Shown: piece by piece, positions 21,844 to 30,791 of the stretch
How the letters are laid out: each line of letters begins with the position of its first letter
How positions within the stretch are numbered: position 1 is the stretch's first letter
From: Acetatifactor sp.
GTDB taxonomy: Bacteria; Bacillota; Clostridia; Lachnospirales; Lachnospiraceae
Length of the DNA: 40,353 nt
NCBI GenBank assembly: GCA_018385425.1
Contig: JAHBAA010000168.1
Coordinates: forward strand, 1 to 40,353
Direction of reading: 5' to 3'
Program-made: the position numbers and the translations under genes
Notes under the pieces: model-generated
What the model was told of the DNA's origin: nothing
Database searches by the model: none
Seen by the model: only the letters and a program-made list of their open reading frames with translations

Positions 21844-23400
21844 ATGAGCATACTGAATGTAGAACATCTGACCCACGGCTTTGGAGACAGAGCAATTTTC
21901 CATGACGTATCCTTCCGTCTGCTGAAGGGAGAGCATATCGGTCTCATCGGTGCCAACGGCGAGGGAAAATCAACCTTCATGAATATCATCACCGGGAAGC
22001 TGATGCCGGATGAGGGGAAAATAGAGTGGGCGAAGAATGTCCGGGTAGGCTACCTGGATCAGCACACTGTCCTCACACCGGGTCTTTCCATCCGCCAGGT
22101 ATTGGCATCTGCCTTTGACTTTCTCTACGAGATGGAAGCACAGATGAACACCATCTGTGAGAAAATGGGCGAGGTCTGCGAGGACGAATTAGAGGTGCTG
22201 ATGGAGGAACTGGGTACCCTGCAGGATCTGCTCACCATGCACGACTTTTATATGATCGACTCCAAGGTAGAGGAGGTGGGTCGCGCATTGGGGCTTTCGG
22301 ACATCGGTCTTGAACGGGACGTCACCGAGCTTTCCGGAGGACAGCGAACAAAAGTCCTTCTGGGCAAGCTTCTGCTGGAGAAGCCGGACATATTGCTGTT
22401 GGACGAGCCCACCAACTATCTGGATGCAGAACATATCGAATGGCTGAAGCGTTATCTGCAGGAATATGAAAATGCCTTTATCCTGATCAGCCACGATATT
22501 CCCTTTCTAAACAGTGTCATCAACCTGATCTACCATATGGACAACCGGGCCCTGACCCGCTACGTAGGTGACTATGACAAGTTCCGGGAGGTCTACGCTA
22601 TGAAAAAGGCCCAGCTGGAGGCCGCCTACAACAAACAGCAGAAGGAGATCGCGGATCTGAAGGACTTCGTTGCCCGCAACAAGGCGAGAGTAGCCACAAG
22701 AAACATGGCAATGTCCCGCCAGAAGAAGCTGGACCGGATGGACGTGATCGAGCTGGCAGCGGAAAAACCCAAGCCGGAGTTTTTCTTCAAGGAGGCAAGG
22801 ACCCCGGGACGGATTCTCTTTGAGACCCATGATCTGGTCATCGGCTATGAGGAGCCTCTGTCCAAGCCTTTGACCCTTTCCATGGAACGGGGTCAGAAGA
22901 TCGTGCTGGTGGGTGCCAACGGCATCGGAAAAACCACCCTGCTGAGGAGCATTCTGGGACTGATCAAACCTCTCTCCGGAACAGTGGAACAGGGAGACTA
23001 TCTGGAGATCGGTTACTTCGAGCAGGAGATGTCCGGCAATATGGACAACAGCTGTATTGAAGAGATCTGGCAGGAATTTCCCGGCTTTACCCAATACGAG
23101 GTTCGCTCCGCCCTTGCAAAATGCGGTCTGACCACCAAGCATATCGAGAGCAAGGTCAAGGTTTTAAGCGGCGGCGAGCAGGCCAAGGTACGCCTGTGCA
23201 AGCTGATGAACCGGGACACCAACCTTCTGCTCCTGGACGAGCCCACCAACCATCTGGACGTAGATGCCAAGGCAGAGCTGAAGCGGGCCCTGCAGGAGTA
23301 CAAGGGCAGTATCCTTATGGTATGCCATGAGCCCGAGTTTTATGAGGGTCTGGCCACCGATGTCTGGGACTGCACCAGATGGACTACACGTATTTTCTAA
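21844..23400 (+). CDS. ABC-F family ATPase (ribosome-associated type)
   Basis: This 518-residue soluble protein has two ABC domains and no membrane segment, the arrangement of ABC-F translation factors such as EttA/YbiT and of antibiotic-protection ABC-F proteins. Domain 1 has Walker A GANGEGKST, signature LSGGQRTK and Walker B ILLLDEPTNYLD. Domain 2 has GANGIGKTT, LSGGEQAK and LLLLDEPTNHLD. Both catalytic glutamates are present. The interdomain linker (about 240-320) is rich in K/R and Q/E, as needed for a P-site tRNA interaction motif. It is more like housekeeping YbiT-type proteins than known resistance proteins, but that cannot be settled here. The start at 21844 is chosen because AAGGAG lies seven bases upstream; an in-frame ATG at 21775 has none. 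Confidence 0.93.
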   Translation: MSILNVEHLTHGFGDRAIFHDVSFRLLKGEHIGLIGANGEGKSTFMNIITGKLMPDEGKIEWAKNVRVGYLDQHTVLTPGLSIRQVLASAFDFLYEMEAQMNTICEKMGEVCEDELEVLMEELGTLQDLLTMHDFYMIDSKVEEVGRALGLSDIGLERDVTELSGGQRTKVLLGKLLLEKPDILLLDEPTNYLDAEHIEWLKRYLQEYENAFILISHDIPFLNSVINLIYHMDNRALTRYVGDYDKFREVYAMKKAQLEAAYNKQQKEIADLKDFVARNKARVATRNMAMSRQKKLDRMDVIELAAEKPKPEFFFKEARTPGRILFETHDLVIGYEEPLSKPLTLSMERGQKIVLVGANGIGKTTLLRSILGLIKPLSGTVEQGDYLEIGYFEQEMSGNMDNSCIEEIWQEFPGFTQYEVRSALAKCGLTTKHIESKVKVLSGGEQAKVRLCKLMNRDTNLLLLDEPTNHLDVDAKAELKRALQEYKGSILMVCHEPEFYEGLATDVWDCTRWTTRIF

Positions 23401-23418
23401 ACAGATTGGATCGTTACC

Positions 23419-25212
23419 ATGAAACAAAGAGAGAATCAAAGAGAACATACCTTTACTCTGCTGCCCTACCTGTGGCGATATAAATGGAATTACCTGGCGG
23501 GAATCATCGTGCTGATGCTGGTGGATCTGTTTAACCTGTACATTCCCCAGTACACCGGCGAGATCATCGACGGACTGTCCCGGGGCTTTGGCTCTGTAGA
23601 GATCCGAGAGCTCTTGATCAAACTGCTGTTGGCAGGTCTGGTCATCACAATCGGCCGTTTCGGCTGGAGATACTTTATCATCGGTGCCTCCAGGGGCATC
23701 GAATATCGGATCCGCAACGACTTATTCCGCCATATCGAGACCCTGTCCGCACGGTTCTACAACAGTCACAAGACCGGCGATCTGATGGCACATTTCACCA
23801 ACGATCTACAGGCCATTCGTATGGCGGTAGGCATGGCCGTGATCACTGCCTTCGATGCCGTAGTGATGACCCTGATGGTGTTGGTCAAAATGGTCGTATT
23901 TGTGGATCTGAAGCTTACCGTTCTCGCCTTTGTCCCCCTCATTCTGGTTGCAGTAGGCTGTTATTTCTACGGCATCGAATCCAAGAAGCGTCAGACCGAA
24001 AAGCAGGCTGCCTTCTCTCATCTCTCCGACAAAACCCAGGAGAGCTTTGCGGGGATCCGGGTGCTGAAGGCATTTGTCCAGGAAAAGGAGGACTATGCAT
24101 CCTTTGCTGCCGCAGGCGAAGACTGTATGAGGAAAAATCTGTCCGTGGTAAAGCTGCGCACCGTGTTTGGACCTGCTTTGGATGCCATCACGGGAATCAG
24201 CCTTCTGCTGACCTTGCTCTTCGGCGGCAGAATGGTGCTGACCGGAGCGATCTCCATCGGACAGTTTGTTGCCTTTCAGTCCTACATCGGCATGCTGGTC
24301 TGGCCCATGATCGCCTGCGGCGACTGTATCAACAATTTTTCCCAGGCTGCTGCCGCCCTTGGACGGGTGAATGCGATTTTTGCCGAGACTGCAGATATTA
24401 CAGATCACACCCCCTCTGACGGCACCCCGGCGAAGGAGCGCATACAGGGTGAGATCACCTTGAAGGACCTGTCCTTTACCTACCCGGACAGTGAATCTAC
24501 CGTGCTTTCCCACATTGATCTCCACATTCCCGCCGGGGAAATGCTGGGCATCCTGGGACGGACCGGAAGCGGCAAATCTACTCTGGCAGAATTGATCTTA
24601 CGGGTCTATGACTGTGAGAAGGGAAGTCTCCTCATCGACGGCACTCCCATCGATGAGATCCCCCTGGCCCTTCTTCACAAAAGTATTGCCTACGTTCCCC
24701 AGGACAACTTCTTATTCTCCGATACTCTGGAAGAAAATATTGCCTTCGGGCTGGAAGAAAGGATCGCAGACAATCCCGGTCTTCGCAGTGCGATTGAAGC
24801 AGCCGCCAAAGAAGCCTGCATCCATGACAATATCTGTGAATTTCCGGACCGGTACCAGACCATCGTGGGTGAACGGGGTGTCACCCTGTCCGGCGGGCAG
24901 AAGCAGAGAAGCAGCATTGCGAGAGCACTTCTGCCGGATGCACCCATTCTGATTCTGGACGACTCTTTGTCAGCGGTTGATACCGACACAGAGGAAAAAA
25001 TACTGAACAATCTGCTGCGTCTTCGGAAGGGAAAGACGACTATCATCATCGCTCACAGAATTTCTGCTCTGAAGCAGGCAGACCATATCGCAGTATTGTC
25101 CGACGGAGTTCTCACAGAATACGGTACCCACGAGGAGCTGCTGTCGCTGGGCGGGTTCTATGCACATATCAGCGAGAAACAACAGCTGGAACAGGAATTG
25201 TCCAATATCTGA
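23419..25212 (+). CDS. ABC exporter half (type IV fold), degenerate catalytic site
   Basis: This 597-residue half-transporter has six N-terminal membrane helices (about 15-320) and a C-terminal nucleotide-binding domain. It shows Walker A GRTGSGKST, Q-loop VPQDNFLF, an intact signature LSGGQKQR and the H-loop HRIS. Walker B reads LILDDSLSAVD, so the catalytic glutamate is aspartate. This is typical of one half of heterodimeric exporters such as BmrCD or TmrAB. The partner follows 20 bases downstream. The ribosome binding site is weak (TTGGATCG), so translation may depend on reinitiation after the ABC-F stop 18 bases upstream. The likely role is export of a lipophilic drug or lipid; the substrate is unknown. 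Confidence 0.93.
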   Translation: MKQRENQREHTFTLLPYLWRYKWNYLAGIIVLMLVDLFNLYIPQYTGEIIDGLSRGFGSVEIRELLIKLLLAGLVITIGRFGWRYFIIGASRGIEYRIRNDLFRHIETLSARFYNSHKTGDLMAHFTNDLQAIRMAVGMAVITAFDAVVMTLMVLVKMVVFVDLKLTVLAFVPLILVAVGCYFYGIESKKRQTEKQAAFSHLSDKTQESFAGIRVLKAFVQEKEDYASFAAAGEDCMRKNLSVVKLRTVFGPALDAITGISLLLTLLFGGRMVLTGAISIGQFVAFQSYIGMLVWPMIACGDCINNFSQAAAALGRVNAIFAETADITDHTPSDGTPAKERIQGEITLKDLSFTYPDSESTVLSHIDLHIPAGEMLGILGRTGSGKSTLAELILRVYDCEKGSLLIDGTPIDEIPLALLHKSIAYVPQDNFLFSDTLEENIAFGLEERIADNPGLRSAIEAAAKEACIHDNICEFPDRYQTIVGERGVTLSGGQKQRSSIARALLPDAPILILDDSLSAVDTDTEEKILNNLLRLRKGKTTIIIAHRISALKQADHIAVLSDGVLTEYGTHEELLSLGGFYAHISEKQQLEQELSNI

Positions 25213-25232
25213 CAGATGCAGAGAGGTTACCC

Positions 25233-27008
25233 ATGAATACAAGAAACAACGATACCATTGAATCCCATTACAGAGGGAATGCTTTGCTCCGCCTGTTGGC
25301 GTATATGAAGCCCTACCGCTTATCCGTAGCGGTATGCCTTCTCTTTGTGCTGATTCTGACCGCCTTCGACCTCTATCGGCCGAAGCTGGTCGGCAACGCC
25401 ATCGATGCCTTCCGGGAAAAAGCAGACTACTCGATTCTGACAGATGTCTGCATCCGATACGGAATCGTACTTCTCTTAAGCTTTATCCTGAATATCACAC
25501 AGGCCTGGCTGCTGCAGAAAACCGGTCAGCGCATCATCCTCACCGTTCGACTGGAGCTGTATCGGCACCTTCAGTCTCTGAGCAGTCGCTATTTCGACTT
25601 GACTCCCGTGGGAAAGCTGGTCACCCGGGTGACCAATGATGTGGAGGCGTTGGATGAAATGTACTCCGGCATTCTGGTCAGGCTCTTTAGAAATGTCATC
25701 AAGATCATCGGTCTGGGGACAGTGATGCTGCTGATGAACGCAAGGTTGGCACTGATCTCGTTCCTACTGCTGCCGCCGGTCACCCTCATCACCATCGTTT
25801 TTCGCAAGATCGCCCGGGCCACCTATCGTGTCACCAGAAGCCGGCTCACCGACTTGAACACCTTCCTCTCCGAGAATCTCTCCGGCATGCGCATCATCCG
25901 GATCTTCGGAAGAGAACAGCGTAAGTACGAGGAATTCGAGGGCAAAAGCACAAAGCTTTTTCGTGCCTTCTATCGGGAAATGCTTGTCTTTGCGATCTTT
26001 CGTCCCTTGATCTATGTGCTGAGCATCCTCGCCCTGGTGGTGGTGCTGGGAGTGGGAAGCAAAGATGTCCTTCAGGATGTGATCTCCATCGGTACCCTGT
26101 TCATCTTCGCGCAATACATCCAGTCCTTCTTTGATCCCATCCAGGAGCTGGCGGAGCAATTCTCCACCCTGCAATCCTCCCTGGCCTCCGCGGAGAAAAT
26201 CTTTACCATTCTGGACGACGAGACCATCATTCCGGAGGCAGAGAACCCGATCGTTCTGCCGAAGATCGTAGGACGCATCGAATTCGACCATGTGTGGTTT
26301 GCATACGACAATGAAAACTATGTGCTGCGGGACGTATCCTTCGTCATCGAGCCGGGGCAGCGGGTGGCCTTCGTGGGTGCTACCGGTGCCGGGAAAAGCT
26401 CAATTTTAAATCTGATCGGCAGGTACTACGACATTCAGAAGGGACGCATCACCATCGACGGTGTAGATATCAGATCGATCAGTAAAGAGCAGCTGAGAAG
26501 TGCCATCGGTCAGATGCAACAGGACGTGTTTCTCTTCCAGGGAACCATTGCCGGCAACATCAGACTCTACGATGAGAACATCACAGATGAGCAGGTGCGG
26601 AAGGCCGCCGAATATGTAAACGCCTCCCACTTTATCGAGAGGCTGCAGAAGGGATACGACGAGCCGGTATCAGAACGGGGCGCCACCTTCTCTGCCGGAG
26701 AGCGTCAGCTGTTGTCCTTCGCCAGAACTCTGGCCCACGACCCAAGCATTCTGGTCATGGATGAGGCCACGGCAAACATCGATACCGAGACGGAGCTTCT
26801 CATTCAGGAGGCTCTGGATAAGCTGATGAAGGGGCGTACCACCATCATGGTGGCCCACCGGCTGTCCACCATCCAGCACGCAGACTGCATTATGGTCATG
26901 CACAAGGGAAAAATAAGAGAGCGAGGCACTCACCAGGAGCTCCTCGCCTTAGACGGAATCTATAAAAAACTATATGAGCTTCAAATTCACCCGGAGACAA
27001 CTTCCTGA
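25233..27008 (+). CDS. ABC exporter half (type IV fold), consensus catalytic glutamate
   Basis: This 591-residue partner half-transporter has six membrane helices followed by a nucleotide-binding domain. It shows Walker A GATGAGKSS, Q-loop MQQDVFLFQG, Walker B ILVMDEATANID with the catalytic glutamate, and H-loop HRLS. Its signature motif is divergent (FSAGERQLL rather than LSGGQ), as expected in the half that completes the non-hydrolytic site. Together with the upstream gene it forms a two-gene heterodimeric exporter with one live and one dead ATP site. The start has AGAGAGG upstream. Its 3' end overlaps the convergent PHP gene by 22 bases. Confidence 0.93.
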   Translation: MNTRNNDTIESHYRGNALLRLLAYMKPYRLSVAVCLLFVLILTAFDLYRPKLVGNAIDAFREKADYSILTDVCIRYGIVLLLSFILNITQAWLLQKTGQRIILTVRLELYRHLQSLSSRYFDLTPVGKLVTRVTNDVEALDEMYSGILVRLFRNVIKIIGLGTVMLLMNARLALISFLLLPPVTLITIVFRKIARATYRVTRSRLTDLNTFLSENLSGMRIIRIFGREQRKYEEFEGKSTKLFRAFYREMLVFAIFRPLIYVLSILALVVVLGVGSKDVLQDVISIGTLFIFAQYIQSFFDPIQELAEQFSTLQSSLASAEKIFTILDDETIIPEAENPIVLPKIVGRIEFDHVWFAYDNENYVLRDVSFVIEPGQRVAFVGATGAGKSSILNLIGRYYDIQKGRITIDGVDIRSISKEQLRSAIGQMQQDVFLFQGTIAGNIRLYDENITDEQVRKAAEYVNASHFIERLQKGYDEPVSERGATFSAGERQLLSFARTLAHDPSILVMDEATANIDTETELLIQEALDKLMKGRTTIMVAHRLSTIQHADCIMVMHKGKIRERGTHQELLALDGIYKKLYELQIHPETTS

Positions 27009-27730
27009 GAGTTGACACCGTCCAACAGACAGATGGCGCGGTTTGAGAGCACCGCCTCCGTGAAGTCGTGAATATCCTTCAGTTTCTCCGGGAATACCAT
27101 TCCGCCCCAGAGCATTTCCGTGTTGTGTTGGTCGGAACCGGAGGTTAAGGGCAGATGATGTTCCCTGGCATAGGCAGCCGCCTGATCATTCCACTGAACA
27201 TGTCTGTCCTCTTCTTTTTTTGTGAAGGAGGAATGAGAGGCATTATACCCCTCCACACCATCTACCTCCTCAGGAAACAGCTCAATCTTCTTAATATACC
27301 AGGCCTTCCGGAAGGGATGGGCCTGGACGACGATGCCGCCGCCTGCATGAACCAGCTGCAGCTGCTCTGCCACGGAAGCATCCCGGATCTGCGGGTGCTG
27401 CAGCAGCCATTCCTTTCCCAGTCCATACACGAGAAATTCCGGCCCGCCATAGCCGGACTCCCATCCAAAGAAGACCTGAAGTCCCAGCTTATCTCCCTCT
27501 GCCTTGGCATTCTCATATCCCTTGCAGAAGCCCTCCACCCATTCCCTCCAGGAAAGCGTCCTGTCCACAGCCGTATTTCCGTAGAAAAAATGATTGGTGA
27601 TGATAATGCCGGTGTAACCTGCCGCTGCATATGCCGCGGCGATCTCCGCCCCGGTGCTTCCGGCACAGGCGCTGCCCTCCGAGGTGTGTAAATGAGTCTC
27701 GTATAAATAACCCTTTCCGATATATTTCAT
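26987..27730 (-). CDS. PHP-domain metal-dependent phosphoesterase
   Basis: This 247-residue protein of the PHP superfamily shows ETHLHTSEGS (motif I, HxH at about 13-15), IIITNHFF, GWESGYGG (about 90-97), VQAHPFR and the C-terminal SGSDQHN. These supply the trinuclear metal ligands. PHP proteins hydrolyse phosphoesters, including nucleotides and histidinol phosphate; substrate is not visible here. The start at 27730 has AGGAG eight bases upstream and overlaps the MATE stop by one base. The longer frame from 27817 runs into that gene. It is the last gene of the DUF1292-MutS-MutS-MATE-PHP operon and overlaps the convergent ABC exporter tail. Confidence 0.88.
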   Translation of the reverse strand: MKYIGKGYLYETHLHTSEGSACAGSTGAEIAAAYAAAGYTGIIITNHFFYGNTAVDRTLSWREWVEGFCKGYENAKAEGDKLGLQVFFGWESGYGGPEFLVYGLGKEWLLQHPQIRDASVAEQLQLVHAGGGIVVQAHPFRKAWYIKKIELFPEEVDGVEGYNASHSSFTKKEEDRHVQWNDQAAAYAREHHLPLTSGSDQHNTEMLWGGMVFPEKLKDIHDFTEAVLSNRAICLLDGVNSQEVVSG

Positions 27731-29130
27731 CACTGTTTCTCCTGTCCTACCGTTTTTTCTCTCTCCAACTGCTCCAATTCCTTCAGCACGCTCAGCCCCA
27801 TGGGGATGGAAACACACAGCGTCAGGGCATCAGACCAGGTCTGGCACATCTGCACGCCCAAAAGTCCGAAGAAATAGGGCAGCAAAAAGATCAAAGGGAT
27901 AAAGAAGATCCCCTGTCTCGCCGCAGCCAGAATGGAGGCCTTGGCAGCCTTCCCGATAGACTGCAGCGTCATATTGCAGATCACGATCCAGGCGTTGAAG
28001 GGAAACACAACGCAATGGAGCTTCAGTGCCAATGTACCGATTCGGATGACATCGGCATCTTCCTTTCGAAAGAACCACACCAGCTTCTCTGCAAACACAA
28101 ATCCTCCCACTGATATCACGACCAGAAAGACCACTGCGGTCTTCACGCAGAATTTGAAGCCCTCCCGCACCCTTTTATACTGCTTTGCGCCATAGTTCAT
28201 GCCGCATACCGGCTGGAAGCCCTGACCGAAGCCGATCAGAGCGGAATTTGCAAACATACTGATACGGCTCACAATGGACATTCCTGCAATGGCCGCATCT
28301 GCCATCGCTCCCGCATACAGACCTGCCGCATGATTTAAGCAGATATGTGCCAGACTTGCCAGACCCTGTCTGCACAGAGAGGGGAACCCTCCCCGGAAGA
28401 TCTCCCGGTAAAAAGCCGCTGACGGTCTAAAATTTGAAAACCGGATCCGAATATTTCCGCCACGTCTGCTCATGAGAAGCAGCAGAAGAAAACTGGTGAT
28501 CTGACTGATGATCGTTGCCAGAGCCGCTCCCGCAACCCCCATTTCCATGGAAAAGATGAAGAAGGGATCCAGTGCGATATTCAAAATCGCGCCTGTCACG
28601 ATCCCCACCATGGCATAGGAGGCGCTTCCCTGAAATCTGAGCTGATTGTTCAGCACCAGCGAAGACATACTAAAGGGGCAGCCGATCAGGATGATCCGCA
28701 GATAGTCCTTGGTATAGGGAAGTATCGTTGGGGTGGATCCCAGCAGCTTTGCAAAAGGAGTCACAAACGTGATCCCCAGCACAGAGGCAGCCAGTCCTAC
28801 GAGAAAGCAGCTGAAAAACCCTACCGCCGCCATCCGGTTGGCCTCCTCATAATCACCTGCGCCGAGTGCTCTGGAAATGAAATTGCCGGAGCCATGACCG
28901 AAGAAGAATCCGCAGGCTTGTATCAGGGCCATCACGGAAAACACGATTCCCACTGCTCCTGTTGCCTGCGTGTTGATCTTACCCACGAAATAGGTATCTG
29001 CCATATTATAAAAGGAGGTGACCAACATACTGATGATGGTGGGAACCGCCATCTGCCGCACCAGCTTAGGCACCGGCTGGCTGAGCATATATGCCACCTT
29101 TTCCTGTTGATTCATTTTACGCACATTCAT
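27730..29130 (-). CDS. MATE family efflux transporter
   Basis: This 466-residue membrane protein with about twelve hydrophobic segments belongs to the multidrug and toxic compound extrusion family, driven by Na+ or H+. Family landmarks are PVPKLVRQMAVPTIISMLVTSFYNMADTYFVG (16-47), ATGAVGIVFSVMALIQACGFFFGHGSGNFISRALGAGD and the middle GQGFQPVCGMNYGAKQYKRVREG. Length is normal. The start overlaps the end of the MutS-like gene by four bases (ATGA), so the two are coupled. The pairing of a MATE exporter with MutS-like ATPases has no obvious pathway logic. Substrate unknown. Confidence 0.93.
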   Translation of the reverse strand: MNVRKMNQQEKVAYMLSQPVPKLVRQMAVPTIISMLVTSFYNMADTYFVGKINTQATGAVGIVFSVMALIQACGFFFGHGSGNFISRALGAGDYEEANRMAAVGFFSCFLVGLAASVLGITFVTPFAKLLGSTPTILPYTKDYLRIILIGCPFSMSSLVLNNQLRFQGSASYAMVGIVTGAILNIALDPFFIFSMEMGVAGAALATIISQITSFLLLLLMSRRGGNIRIRFSNFRPSAAFYREIFRGGFPSLCRQGLASLAHICLNHAAGLYAGAMADAAIAGMSIVSRISMFANSALIGFGQGFQPVCGMNYGAKQYKRVREGFKFCVKTAVVFLVVISVGGFVFAEKLVWFFRKEDADVIRIGTLALKLHCVVFPFNAWIVICNMTLQSIGKAAKASILAAARQGIFFIPLIFLLPYFFGLLGVQMCQTWSDALTLCVSIPMGLSVLKELEQLEREKTVGQEKQ

Positions 29131-30791
29131 CTTCTCTTACTGTCCTCGTTCTTATTCACAATAATACTCTCATAGAGATCCAGTCCGAAGCTGGTCAGCT
29201 CCGGCTCATGCTGGATCATCTTAAAGGTTCTGCGCCCATTCTCCAGGCGCTGGGCACTCAGGAATGTGGTCTTCGGATTCTCGCCGGCCGCTTCCGTCTG
29301 TTTCGTCTCCTCGTACACCTTCTTTGCAAAGGAAAGCAGATGGGTCACGGTGAGGATCTTCACGCCCGCTTCCTGTAATGCCTTGATGATATCATAGGCG
29401 ATCACCGAACCCTCCTTCTCCGTGGTGGTGGCAAAGGATTCATTCAGCAGAATGATAGAACGTTCACCCAGATGCTCAATGATCTGATTCATTCTGCCCA
29501 GCTCCTCATCCAGACGCCCACTGTTCATGGCGCTGTCCTCTCTTCTCGTAAAGTGGGTGAAGAAAGAAGGAAAGATCCCGCTGGCATAGGAGGCGGCAGT
29601 CACCGGCAGGCCGCACTGCATACACACCTGCGCGATGCCGATGCTGCGCAGAAAGGTAGATTTCCCGCCCTGATTGGCACCGGTGACGATGAGCAGGCTT
29701 TTCTCCTCAATGTCACAGGTATTTCCCACCGCATTGACCCGCTGCTCGATACACATTACAAACTCCTTCAGATCCGCAAACCGCAGCGTATTCTGAGTGC
29801 AGACAGTGGGAAAACAGTGATCCAGTCCCAATCTTTTCATATGGTGGACCAGGTTTACCGCCCCCACATAGAATCCCATCTGCAGGTGAAGCTGATCAAA
29901 GAAATCGTCATAAAACTTCAGAAAAGGCTCGCAGAAGGACATCACATATCTGACCACCTCAAACTCCAATGCGCTGGTCTGCTCTCTGACAGGAGAATCT
30001 GCTGAGAGGGGGATCACATTTCCGTTCCGATTCTGCAGGAACCCCTGGACCTTGGAGATCGCACTGTTGGGATCCCGATACTTCTTCGTCTGGGTCTCTA
30101 CCTGCTGCAGCACAAAGCCCTCCAGCTTCATTCCGTCCCCGGCCTGTACGCCAAATACGATCCGAGGCAGCTCCACCGTGAGTTTTTCTCCCGGATATCG
30201 ATCCTCATCGTCTCCCCGGTCGCTGATATAAAATGCAATCTGATCGGCAATGGTCCGATAATGCTGCTCCGTTTCCTCGGGAAACTGCTCCCGCAATCTG
30301 TCCCGAAGGGTACAGAGCCCTTCCGATCTCAGATCCGCAGCCTCCTCAAAGAGTGTTCGAATCCTTGCAAGGCCCTTCAGGAACAGCCGCAGCACCTGAA
30401 TATCCATCATCAGGTCGCCCACCGGGTTTCTGCTGCCGGTCCGTTTTCTCTCCTGACGTCCCAGATGGGCCCACTCACGCAGAATATCCGTGAGCTCACT
30501 GTACAATTCCCTTGCAAACTGCTCATGGTTCAGACAATCCTTCAGAATCTCCTGTCTGTAAGCAATCTCCTCGTATGTCTCAAGAGAAACCCCCATCACA
30601 CGCTTCATTGTCTCCTGTAGGAAAGGATCTGTCTCCGTAATACCCTTGACCTCATCCCGCTCATAGATCACTGCCCGGGAGGCCATGCGAAACAGAATAT
30701 GTAAGCTTAAGTCCTGCACAATGCTGCCGTAGTCAAAGTAAGTTTCCGGTGACTTCCAATCCCGATTCCGATACAACAGATAAGTATTCAT
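29127..30791 (-). CDS. MutS-like ATPase B (core plus ATPase domain)
   Basis: This 554-residue protein has a MutS-type helical core (about 50-360) and a C-terminal MutS ATPase: Walker A GANQGGKS (371-378), the ST-rich segment FFTHFTRREDSAMNSGRLDEELGRMNQII, Walker B-like SIILLNESFATTTEKEG (445-461, Asn before the catalytic Glu instead of Asp) and the H-loop TVTHLLSFA. It lacks the mismatch-recognition domain I of MutS and the Smr nuclease of MutS2, so it is neither. It overlaps the second MutS-like gene by ATGA, suggesting two subunits made in equal amounts. The C-terminus overlaps the MATE gene. Possible roles are recognition of DNA structure or defence; these are guesses. Confidence 0.85.
   Translation of the reverse strand: MNTYLLYRNRDWKSPETYFDYGSIVQDLSLHILFRMASRAVIYERDEVKGITETDPFLQETMKRVMGVSLETYEEIAYRQEILKDCLNHEQFARELYSELTDILREWAHLGRQERKRTGSRNPVGDLMMDIQVLRLFLKGLARIRTLFEEAADLRSEGLCTLRDRLREQFPEETEQHYRTIADQIAFYISDRGDDEDRYPGEKLTVELPRIVFGVQAGDGMKLEGFVLQQVETQTKKYRDPNSAISKVQGFLQNRNGNVIPLSADSPVREQTSALEFEVVRYVMSFCEPFLKFYDDFFDQLHLQMGFYVGAVNLVHHMKRLGLDHCFPTVCTQNTLRFADLKEFVMCIEQRVNAVGNTCDIEEKSLLIVTGANQGGKSTFLRSIGIAQVCMQCGLPVTAASYASGIFPSFFTHFTRREDSAMNSGRLDEELGRMNQIIEHLGERSIILLNESFATTTEKEGSVIAYDIIKALQEAGVKILTVTHLLSFAKKVYEETKQTEAAGENPKTTFLSAQRLENGRRTFKMIQHEPELTSFGLDLYESIIVNKNEDSKRR

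Noticed and set aside
23340-23400. Possible frameshift at the C-terminus of the ABC-F protein
   Set aside because: The ending VWDCTRWTTRIF fits the usual end of clostridial ABC-F proteins, and the second ABC domain is complete before it.
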